DNA of 64,000 bases from Halichoerus grypus. Its lineage: Eukaryota > Chordata > Mammalia > Carnivora > Phocidae. The stretch is from NCBI RefSeq assembly GCF_964656455.1, contig NC_135718.1:127945093-128009092 (forward strand), given 5' to 3'. The notes beneath the pieces are model-generated. The model was not told where the DNA came from. It did not search any database and saw only the letters and a program-made list of their open reading frames with translations. The translations under genes were made by a program, and so were the position numbers. Positions 24,201 through 36,200 of the stretch are shown one piece after another. Within the stretch, counting starts at the first letter, position 1; every line of letters starts with the position of its first letter.

Positions 24201-27200
24201 CTCTGGACTACAGCCTGCCTCTTGTTTCTCGTGGATCGGGTTGTATTTCATAGGAAAGCATCGGGGAAATCTGTGGCATCTCCCAGTCCCTTCAGTGCTC
24301 CAACCCCCCACCGTGTCTTCTCCCTGGTCCTGCACCAGTGCTCGCCACCAGCCCTCAGCGTGCCTCAGGGCACAAGATCGTGTTCCCCTGCTTCTCCCAT
24401 GAAGCTGGCCCTGCAGGGCTCTGGGGCCCTGGCCCCACTCACTCCAGCCACCTGGAGACCTGGTATCAGGCCCCACAGCTGCCAGGGTCATCTGTCTGCA
24501 AGGACAGGGTGGGGAGGAGCTGGCCGCAGGCTGGAGAGTGTGCCAGAGGTCCCCCGGGAGAACAGCCCCCTTACAAGGCTGCTGTCAAGGGCAGGGCAGG
24601 TAGCAGGGCTGGGGACTTGTGGGGACCAAGAAGCTTCCCTCCCTGCAGCCTCCTGCCTCATTCTGCATGGAATGCCAACTCTTTTATTGTTTTCCACCAA
24701 GAAGAAAGATTCTAGATTGTCCTGACAAGAAGTTTCAGGAGGGCCAACTGCCTTTCTGGGAAAGTGTCATTCCTGGAGCGGGCAGTCCTGGGGAGGGACA
24801 GCAAGGCCTGGTTCCCTTGGTGGTCTGCGGGGCAAAAGTCCTCCACTGGGGCTTAGGCCAGCTCATGAAACAGAGCTTCAGATTTTTTTTTTTTTTTTAA
24901 ATAGGCTCTAGGCCCAATGTGGGGCTTGAACTCATGACCCCAAGGTCAAGAGTCACATGCTCTACCGACTAAGCCAACCAGGCTTCCCTGATCTTTCTTT
25001 CTTTTTTTTTTTTAATTGAAGTATGGTGGACACACGATGTCACATTAATTTCAGATGCACACAGAGTGATTTGACAATTCTGTACATTACGCAGTAGAGC
25101 TTCAGATCCTGAAACAACTGATGTTGCCCCTCGGAAGCTACAGGTTCCCTCCAGAGCTGCCAGGACAGCTGGAATTGTTCGGAAGGCGTCCCCCCTATGG
25201 TGGCAGGGGGATTCAGTGGCTCTGCAGACAGCTGGCCTGTGTGCAAATCCCAACTCTGCCCTCGACCAGCTGTGTGATCTTGGGCGGGTTACAGACCTCC
25301 TCTGAACCTGTCCTCTCATATGCAGGACGGAACTGACCCATCCAGAGCTCGTCATTCGGTTGCCAGTGGTTGTAAGGAGACTTCCGCAAAGGACCTGGTA
25401 CCGAGAAGGGCTTGAACCGGAGATAAGCTGCCGGGAAGGCCAGGCCTCCCTGTGAGAAGCACTTAAGCCCACGGCAGGCAGGAGGGCTCGTCTGCTCCTG
25501 CCCGAGGCCCCCAGGCCCCTTGCTGAGTATCTTAGTATTATTTGGAAGGCTCAGATTAAGCACTTACCCAGTGGTCAATGGAACTGCATTTTGTATACTT
25601 CTCCGTGAAAAATGAAATGACCACGTCTCAAACCCTGGAAAGCCGCCTGGAGAGCTAGAAGCCGGGAAGGGACCAGGTCACTTGGGGAGCTCTCCCCCAC
25701 TGCTCCCCCCAATCCCACGGGCACAGAGGCAGGGGTGGAGTGGGATGGGAGCAAGTGTCACCGCCCCCACAGGGACCACAAGTGCTGGGGCCTGTGTGGG
25801 CCTGGGGCTTCTCGAGAGCCAGCCCCTCCAAACGCCTCCTGTGACCTGACTCATTCCTCCATCAGGAGGTAGGGATCACCACCATCCTGGGGACAGAGTG
25901 CTACATAAGGCAGTCCTGCCCTCACAGATTAGGAGGCACGGCAAGCAGGGCGACAAGCTGACATCGACGTGCATGGGGCAGCCGGTGTGAGGCAGGGGAG
26001 CCTGCTGGCTGAGAGTTACTGCTTCAGCTGACGGCATCCCTTCAGGCTGGCCAGAGACTGCAGGCTCCCTAAAAAGGCCCGGCAGCCCCTTTCTCAACCA
26101 TTCCCAGACTGATGTTCCCTGACTCCTGTTCTGGCGGTGGCTCAGGGACAAGGTCTTGGCATCTCCCAGAAACCCCCTTTTTTGGTTATCCCAGCCCTGG
26201 CCCTTTTCGGATCATTCCGGGTCTGCTTCCCCTATTTCAAAGCCCCCAGTGTAGGGAAACATTGTCTCCACTGGCCCCTGCAGGATGAGTTCTGAGGAGT
26301 CCCCTTCTATTCATCCCTTGTAGCTGTTCAGGGGCCTGTGAGGAAACTGGGAACGCCACAGGATGGGCTCAAGAAGGAGGAAGGCAATAGGGAATGGGGG
26401 CAGAGTATGGCTTTAACCCCTTGGGTTCACATCTCTGGAAACATAATTTTTGGAGTGTTCAAGGGCTTATACACAAAGACCCATGTGTACACTCAGTTCC
26501 TGCCCATAACTGGAGTATATGAGGACATCTGAGTGGCTCAGTTGGTTAAGCGGCTGCCTTCGGCTCAGATCGTGATCCCAGCGTCATAGGATCAAGTCCT
26601 GGGAGCCTGACACTCCCCCTGCTTGCGCTCTCTCTCTGACAAATAAATAAAATCTTTAAAACAAAAATCCTTTAAGAGGGGCGCCTGGGTGGCTCAGTCG
26701 TTAAGCGTCTGCCTTCGGCTCAGGTCATGATCCCAGGGCCCTGAGATTGAGCCCCGCATCGGGCTCCTTGCTCAGCAGGGAGCCTGCTTCTCCCTCTCCC
26801 TCTGCCTCTCCCGCTGCTCAGGCTCTCTCTCTCTCTGTATCTCTGTGTCTCAAATGAATAAATAAAATCTTAAAAAAAAAAAAAACCCCACAAAAATCCC
26901 CTAAGAAACAGGGGCTCAAAATGAAATTCCTAATTTTGGGGTGGGACTATATCATCTGGTGTAGGGGCTGCAAAACTGTCTTCTCACCATGCCTTCTGGG
27001 ACTCTCATGACTGCATGTCTGGAGCCCTCAGCCCCTGAGCAAGGCGGGAGGGAGGATGACAATGCCCAGCATGGGGGCCTGCACATCACAGGTGCCTCTG
27101 TAAATGCTTGTTGGGATGAGGACAAAGTACACCAGCCCCAAATAATCTGCTTGGAGAACGTCAGAAACGGGCAGGGGTCAGGCTTGGAGAGAACCCCTCC

Positions 27201-30200
27201 AGGTGACCCCGGTAGGGCCGCTCAATGCCAGGGACCAGCAGATGTCTCAGCCCTCTTCTGCTCCCAGCCTGAAGTCCTGTGGGTTGATGGTGTGAGCACT
27301 AATCCACACCTAATCAATATGGCAAGTAGTGTTGGAGGCTTGTGCCCCCTTGTCCCCCAAAAGAATGTGGGCCAAAAAGAGCCTCCAACCTGACCAGGGC
27401 TCCAGAGGGGTCATCTAGGGCACCTCCCTGGGGGAACGTGTGCACCTGGTAAGCTCTGAGCTGAGAAGCCAAGGGTCATGCAGTCACAGAGCTAAGAAAA
27501 GCTGTTCCCTGCAGACATCCCAGATGCCCCTTGCTACCCTGTCCCCACCCTGCTTGGTCTCTCTCTGGCTTGCCCGGGCTCTCCAGGACCAGCCTGCTGG
27601 GGGCGTGTGAATCAACTCTCGGGGTGGTGGGCAGGCTCCAGACCACTTGGCGGGATGTTCACAGCTGGTTGGGCCGAAGGTCTGGGAATGGCACCAAGCT
27701 TGCTGGGGAAGGGCAAGGCAGACTCGGGCTGTCCTTTACCCAGTGAAGAAACTACACTCCAACACCGAAGGAGCTCATTTCATGGTTTTGAGCCCCATAC
27801 CTCTAAAGGGCATGTTCCCCACCCCTGGCTGCCGGTCCACTGGAGAAGTCAAGTTCAATCCTCTGCCCCAAATCCTCAGTCCACAACAGCTTTCTAATAC
27901 CTCTCCTCTCCAGCAAAACCATCGCTAAATTAATGAGGGCTCATCGATGTGCTACTGCTTCGCATGGATTTAGGAACCCCCGCAGCCCCGCGCCGGCTCT
28001 GCAGGCTAGTTACTGCCCTGATCCCTGGTTCCCGGAAGAAGAAACGGAAGCCCAAGATTACACCGCTATTACGCGAGGAAGCAAGGACTCTGGTTCTAGA
28101 GGCTGAACTTTTTACCTCTATATTCCATTGTCGTGTGTGAGTGGGCTGCATGCCAAGCCATTCTGTCACCCAAATGCCTGGTGCAGATAGCCCTTCACCC
28201 CCGGCCGCCCAGCACTGAAATAAGACCGTCAATCCCAATATCCGCGGCCACCATTCATTTAGCGTTTACAAGGTGAGAGACGCTGTGCTAAGTTCTTTAC
28301 CTAAGTCACCCGTCTAATTCAGTCCTCTGCACGGCCACCAGAGGAGGGCACGGCTCGGAGAGGTTCCAGCCTCCCGGCGAGGAAGCTTGGGGGATGGCTG
28401 GCAGGGGTGGGGGCCCTCGGGCTGCTGGCCAGTGGAAGCCGGAGCCCTCATAATCAGAAGGTCTTCCTTTCCCACTGTTCCCGACAGGCTTTTTATCGTG
28501 GTCTTAGTGACCATCACATTATGATAGCATCTTAGAAATAAGCCACGGAAAATTCACCCACTTTTGGACAGTGTTGCTCAGGGGCAGTTAGGGCTTCTGG
28601 GGGTCAGTGGTAACATGTTCTCCATTTTGCAGATGGTGTCATTCTTAAACAAGTCACTGGAGTTCAAGCTCGGATCGCTTGGGTTCTACAAAGAACTTAA
28701 CTCCCATGTTACGCTCCCCACCATCAGACACTAAGGAATGAATGAATGCCAGGCTCCTGCCGGGTGCTCCTGGCAAAGCATACGACACAGACCTGATGTT
28801 AGCCACTTGGCCATCTGATCATTCTGTCAGACGCACGCCTGAGGAGTGACAACTCTGCCGGGTGCTGGGCTCAGCTCTGGGGACGCAGAGATACCTGGGC
28901 AGGAATCTCCGGAGAGCTGGGAGAGGCACCTGGCCTTCCCTTGGATTTCATGGCCAGGCTAGAAGGAGGGACCAGCTGGGAGGGAAGGGCCCATGGCTCT
29001 TGCTAAGGCAGGGTTAAGGGGAAGACAGCCTCATGAGAATAAAAATCAAGGTGCTGGGATGGGGAAACCGTCAGGCTTGGAAGAAGAAATCCAAAGGGTA
29101 CATGGAAGGTGGCAACGACTAGAAGCCCAGGAGGAGGGCTGCAGAGGAGAGCTGGCTGCACGGGGGAGGGACCACGTGGCTTTGCCGACTGAGGCGAACA
29201 CTAGGCTTGAGCAAGTCCTCATGGCAAGGAAATGCATGTGAAGCAAAGAGCCAGGCCAGCCCACTGAGGAAGGTTCCATAAGGGGGGAGACACCTGAGCT
29301 GCCCTGAAGGAGGAGGAGGAGTTTGCGAAGCGGGGAGGGAGCCCTGCGTGCTGAGGAAGAGGCAGCTGTCTGCAGCCTCACCTGCTCTGCCCTGGTTCCC
29401 AGGCCCCATCCTACAACTCTGGTCCTTTACAGCGGTTTGGCACCCCTTTCTCAGCTGGCTAACCTCTGAAACAATGAAGCATCGCACGTGGTCTGCTTTG
29501 GGAAGTCACCCCGGGCCCCCCAGCCCCAGCCCGGGGCCCTCCCCCACAACTCCCAGTCTTGGCTGCTATCACTCTGTCCCTTTGTCCATCTCTCCCACGG
29601 GACGGTGGCCAGGAAGTATGGCGTCTACTCACTGGACCCCCGCAGATAGCACGGCGCCTGGTGCACCGTAGAGGCTTGATAGCTGTTGAATGAATGAGCG
29701 GATGGGGGAATGATGGCCACCAAATGAAGCCAAATGTTAGTTTTGGAATGATGAGGCTCTAGAAAGCTGGTAGAATAAGGAGCTGAGCACAGATAAGTGA
29801 GTGGTGAATACAAACGACATCGAGGTCGATGTTGGAGGTGAAGAGGCGGCACTCCCACTACTCACACTGGCAGAGACAGATTCCAAGTCCGAAATGCCAG
29901 CAGCCTCAGCGTCCAGTCTGGCCATAGGTTGGAGAGCCCCGAATGTTCGCCTTCTCAGTCTGGTCCAGATTTGTTACATATCCCCAACCCTACATCCCAG
30001 CACTGTGGACAGGGGGAAGAGGCCCTCCTTGAGCAGGGGCCATGTTCCAAGGCCCAGGGAGGGCGGAGTCAGGGGTACGACAAGGGGCTGGGGTTACGGG
30101 AGACTGAATGCATGTGATTCCACCCCACTTCTGGAAAGACAACCCAGGGCCCTGCCATTCAGCAGGGCCAGCCGTAGAGCATTTCGAGACTACTCACACC

Positions 30201-33200
30201 GTCTCCCTAGGGGGCCAGGCCTGAGACAGGTTCTCAGTCAGGCCCCAGGGCTACATGTGCCCTCTGCTCAGTTTGTGCCCTCTGCTGGTGGCTCTCCTGG
30301 CTCCCTGTCCCTTCCCTCCCGGCACTGGGTCCGGATCAGGCCGGTCCAACACCAGATTTGACTATAGGGCGCACCCCTGTGTATGGTACACTTCCTGGAG
30401 TCCACACCCAGAAGGCCTGTTGGGTCCGCGGCTGCCTTGGCCCGCAGCCCTGAGGATGTCCAGAGCTGGAGGGGAAGGAGGTAGGAGCTGAGAGGCAGCT
30501 AGGCCAGCCAGGCCAGCCCCGGAGCCTGCCCGCCAGTGACATTCCTTAAAGGAATGCAGTAAACAAGGAGAAGCCCAGCCCCAAGGGGCCAGAGGTGGGA
30601 GGCTAGGGGTGGGAGTGAAGGCCAGAGGTGGGAGGCTAGGGGTGGGAGTGAAGGCCAGAGGTGGGAGGCTAGGGGTGGGAGTGGAGGGCAGTGACAGCCA
30701 GTTTCTTCTTCATCTTCACCACTTTATCCCAAAGGACGGGGCAGCCGAGGAGAGGTCAAGTTTGTTTTATGAAACCAGAGATTTGCTAGCTTTAGGCTAA
30801 GAAGCTCGCCCTCAGAACTGTCATCCATTAGTTTCTTTAGTGACCTCTCTGGGCCGCTACTGGAAACATGATCTTTCAGGACAAGGCTAGAGTCCCCTTA
30901 ATAACTCCGTCCTCGTCCAGCCCACCGCTGACCCTCTTGCTGCTGAGCAAGAGTGAGACTTCACACCTGCTAAATGTTACCTACTAAGCGGGGGGACACC
31001 ACAGAAAGTTTAAATTCAGAATTTCCTTCCTTTTCAAGGCTAAATAATATTCCATTATATCTCTATACCACATTTTGTTTATTCATCCATGGAGAGGCAC
31101 TTGAATTGCTCCCACCTTTTCTGCTATTATGCATAATGCTGCTGTGAATATGAGTGTGCAAACATCTGTTCAACTCCCGGCTTTCAGTTCTCTTGGGTTT
31201 CTACATGGAAGTGGCATTGCGGGAACATGACCCAAATTCTGACTTCTCTGTTCCACCCGCCTTGGCTGCTTCATCTCCTATCCTATCCTGCGTGTTAACC
31301 ACATTTTTGCAAATATCCTGCACCGGGATCACGACCACCAGCCAAAGCCCCAACCCTGAACTTGACTGACTCCTCGCCCATGCCACACCCCCTCACAGGC
31401 TGCTGGGCCCCGCGGGGCAAGCGGCCCACCCCCCAGAGTGGGACCTCTGCCCTCCATTCCCACAGCCTTGCTTCCTGGGTGACATCAGGGCCGAGCCCTA
31501 GCTCTAGAGTTAGAACACCAAGGTTCTAGTCTTTACTCTTACGCAATGTGGGGATGATATCCCTTCACAAGGTTCTGAGCCTTCGGTGAAGTGCTACGTG
31601 GGAGGCATTTGCAGCAGTGCCGAATTCACTGGAAGCTTGCAGTAAAAGTTAGCTGTCATGGTCTAGTTTCCCTGAGTTACAGCTCTTTCTCGGTTCTCCC
31701 ACAGCATCTGTTTGAAGCTCTGATTCCTTCTCCAGCTCTCATCCCACTCCACCCCATTCTCAGCAGACTATCTCCCCTACTTACTTCCCTGGAATCAATA
31801 GAAATCAACCAGTGGGAATTCAACTTCCCACCATCCCTCCTACCATCTCTCCGCCATGTTCATCTCCTTTCCTCCCAGTCCCAGGAAGGATGAAGCACCT
31901 CTCTTCCTGTCCCAGGTTCACCCTGCCATGGGTTCTGGCTCCCACACTCTCTTCCATGGCCCTCACATGCCCACATCTCTCCCAGGTCAATCAAATCTGT
32001 GTCTAGACCCCACAGTCCCGCCGGGTGCTGCCCCTTGTTGATAGCCTTTTTTTTTTTTTTTTTTTAAGATTTTATTTATTTATTTGAGAGAGAGAGAGCA
32101 AGAGAGCAAGCACAAGCAGGGGTGGGGAGGGGCAAAGAGGGAAGGAGAAGCAGACTCTCTGCTGAGCAGGGAGCCCGACACAGGGCTCGATCCCAGGACC
32201 CCAAGATCATGACTTGAGTCAAAGGCAGACGCTTAACCGACTGAGCCACCCGGGCACCAGCTAGCCTTTTATACTCAAACTTCCCCCAAAGAATTCTTGT
32301 AAAATCCCTACTCATTCCGGGATCCAACACAATATCGCCTCAGCCTCAACATTCCATGGAAATTAGTTTCATCCAGATCATTACTGACCCCCTTATTGCT
32401 AAATCAGATTTATATCTTGTATTCTTCATGTTGCCTAATCGCTTGGGAATGCTTGGGAATCTCATGCCTCTTAAATGTGAGTGCTTTCAAGGTCTTCTTT
32501 GAAGCCTCCTTTGCTCTCACTTTTAGGCCCTCTCCCTGGGTGACCTCATCTACTCTGAGGGCATGAGCTGTGTTCTGTGCTCTGATATCTCCTGAAGCTC
32601 TGTTCCTGGGCTGGACACCACAGGCAGACGTTCAGACCCTTGTATCCAACTGTCAATCAAACATCCTGGTGTGTGTCCCCACAGGGCTCAAAAACTGAGC
32701 TCCCCCTGGCTCCCCACCGCCATGCCCATTCCTGCTCCATTCCCTGTCTTGGTGAATGGCTCCTCCAAACATCTGGCGGCTCAAATCAGAAATCCTGCTA
32801 GGAAGAAGATGGGAGGAGTATGTGGGGAGAGGCAATGTGGAGCCCTCTGTCCCCATGCATCTCTTCTTCCCCATCCCAAGGGGCTGGGGGGCGGGGGGAA
32901 GGCTGCGAAATAAACACATTGGATAAAAGATAGTCTATCCCCTTATCTCCTACCCGCAGATGATGCTACGTCCTTACCACCGCTCCGCTCAGTCCCCCCT
33001 CTGACCTCACTGATGCGTCCAGGCGGCTGTCACCTCTCCCTGGGGTTACTGCAGCCCCCTTCCTGTTGGGTCTGCTGACCTCTTCCAGGACAGTCTTCAC
33101 ACCAGCTCAGCGACTCTGCTGAGACCTGGCATTTCACTTGGCACGAAACCTTCCAGTGGTTCTCCAACACCCCTGTGATCAAGTCTAGACCCACCGGCCC

Positions 33201-36200
33201 GTCCTCACTTGGCCGCTGACCGCCCTGTCACCACCTTCCTGCCTGTGGTGCCGCTCAGCCGTGCTCCGTGCTCTTGGCCCTGGCACCGAGCCAGCTCCTG
33301 GGCCTTTGCCGTCACGTTCTCACTGCTTGGAAAGCTCGTCCTCCCTCATTTCTCCTGGTAAATCCTTACCCCAATTCTTAACCTGGAGAGGTGTTAGCTT
33401 AGATCTTTAATTCATCTGCATTTTATTTTGGAGTGTGATGTGAGATAGTAATCTGTTTTTGAAACAGGTATCTAATGTGTGAATTACATTTATGATAAAA
33501 AAAAAACCCCAAAAGTTGTTTTATATACTAAAAAAAGAAAATTGTCTTTAAATAATTCAGTTTTGTAGCAAAAAAAAAAAAAAAAGAAAGAAAGATAAAC
33601 CAAGACCTCTCAGGCCAGTGGCAGGAGGAAAGCATGGAAGGGATGGGAGAGGACAGAGAGATGAGTGGTGATTCCCCATCGTGAGGCCCAGCTGGGCTGT
33701 GCTAGGACCTGCCACGGAGCCTGACCCTTGCCTGGTTCTGTTCCAGCGATTTCGAAGTTAGCCTGGTGGTAAATATTACGCCGAGCAGAAGGGCCAGAAG
33801 AGTCTCAGGCACCGCCTCCAACCCCAGTGTAAACATAAACACAGTTCATTTTTACCTCCCAGCATGATCTCAGGTGGGGTCGAGTGGTGGCTAAGAAAAG
33901 GGCAGTGCGTTCGGGAGCCTGGGAAATGACATCTTCTGATGCAGTCCAGCTCAAGACCAGGCTTCACATGGGGAGCAAATGCCATCCATTGCAGTTTCTG
34001 CATTGCCCTTATAATGAATGGGAGGGAAGGAATATTCTGGAAAAGAGAGGGATGTGCAAACTTGGGTGGTTGGGCTCTTGCACTGAATGTTTCACCAGAC
34101 TCTGCCAGAGGGTATGGTGCTCCTTGACTGCTCTGAGTCTTTAAGGGTGAGGATGTCTTGTGAAAGGGATAGTAAATAGGAGAAGAAGATGGGACGGTGA
34201 GGAGTGGCTCTGTGGTTCTTGGTCCCCTCCAAGGAGCCCAAGAAGAGCCACCAAGAGGCACCAGCAAGCAAGGGAGGGCGAAGAGTGTCTACTTTTCACC
34301 AAGACCCTTACTTCTTCTGCCGAGGGAATCTGCATTTTACTGCCAGTGGGGAAAGACGGGAGGAGTGGGGGGCAGGGTTCAAGGTGAAGGTGTCGCTTTA
34401 TGGCTTGTGCTGGCCAGACCTTCATAGGCAGCACTGTCTGGGTTTCTTTTGGGAGTCTTATTATGGATCTTCTCTGTAATGAAGGATCAGGCTCCAGTGC
34501 TCTCTGCAGACCTATGTGTTTTGCCAACTGGTCTGGTGACTCATACTGGGAAGCTTGTAGCAAACCCCATTTTTGGAGAAGCCAGGAAATCTCTTTGTAG
34601 AAACAAACAAGTCCCTTTAGCGCTCAGCTCTCTGAAATGCCTACTTTCTGCTTCTTTACTTCATCCCAGCGCAGACAAAAACCCCAGCGAGTTTGGAAAA
34701 CATTGTAAAGAGCTACTTAAATGTAAGCTATTTGTCCCAGAGTGCTGGGTCTCACTTAGGTCCCAGGGGGTAGCAGGAAGAACATGCTGTCCCTTTGCCG
34801 CCTGGGGCCAAGAGCTGCAGCCCTGGCTTGTACCCGGCCACCCTCTGGCCTGTTCTAAACAGAACAGGCTACAGTGGCCTCATCAGGGCTGGTTTCATGA
34901 GCATGCTCTGTTTAAGTTCTACTGTCACCATCTTGAAAGTCTTAATAATTATCGAACAAGGAGCCCTATGTTTTAATTTTACAGCGGGTCCTGAAAATTC
35001 TGTAGCCAGTCCTGGGCCTAATAGAAACACAGAAGCAGAGGATGTCAGGGGTAGAACAGGTCCCTGCCTTCCTGCTTTCACCGTGTTCAGGAACGGCACC
35101 CCGATTCCCCAGACCCCCCCATCCCAGGACATCGGCCTTGATTCTTCTTGCTCCCACACCACATTTCCTTCATCCCACCTTCCTAATAAGTCTCCGGGGA
35201 GCCCCTCCCCGTCCATCTGCTGCTGCCGTGCTGGGGTCACCATCATCTCTTGCCTCCCAGCTGGTGTCCCTGCCTCCCGTCTTACTCGTCCCTTCAAGAC
35301 ATCTGCGCACTGTAGCCAGAGAGAGCTTTCTGACATGGAAATCTGATCAGTGGCTCCCAGGCTTTCAGGAGGAAGTCCAGACTTCTTAACTTGGCACGCA
35401 AGGCCCTTCGTGATCCGCCTGTGCCTGCCTCAGCATGCTGTGTGTGCCGGGCCCGCACCGGGGTCACAGGGAAGAGCAAGTGTGCCGTTCTAGCTCGCTC
35501 TGCCCGTGAACGCGGTTCCTGCCACCCAGAACGCCCGCTCGTCTTCTCTGCCTGGCTAACCCTTTCTGTTCTTCTTCTCTTCCTCCTCCCTTCCTCCTCC
35601 TCCTCCTTTTTCACTTCTTATTATGGGAAACTTCAATTGTACACAAAACGAGACGGACCAGCATAATGAGCCTCAAGGTGCCCATGGCCGGCCTTCCACA
35701 GTTACTGACATTGGGCCAATCTCGCTTCATCTATATGCCCACCCACGTTTCTCCCATCCTCAGATGACTTGGAGGCAAATCCCAGGTATGTCATTTCATT
35801 CATAAATACTTCAGTATGTATCTTCAAAAGACAGAAAATTTTTAAAAAGCTATAATACCATTCTCTTACCTAAAAAACGAAGACTAGTAATTTCTCTTAA
35901 TGGCCCGTCAACACTCAGAACAAGGACCTCCTCACTGGCCCTCATCCAGGCCCTGGGTTAGAACCGCCCCCCCTCCCCCCCCACCACCGCCGGCCCTGTG
36001 CTGGTTGAGCTACGCGCTATCCCTGAACTTGTCACAGTTTGCTCGCCTGTTCCTGGACTACATGATGAGCAACTTGAGGACCAGGACCAGACCTTAATTT
36101 CTGTCCCCAGCACCTGGCCTGGCAGAGTGCGTTGCACTTAATTAAGATTTGCTGGAATGAAAAGAAAATATTTCAATCCTACCTACAGTGTCCCTACCAA

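Noticed and set aside
26677..26885. tRNA-like genes within A/B-box sequences
   Set aside because: These are the tRNA-derived heads of CAN-SINEs with A-rich tails and target duplications, not functional tRNA genes.
30587..30685. CRISPR-like direct repeats
   Set aside because: The 33-bp units are contiguous with no spacers, in vertebrate DNA; a minisatellite.
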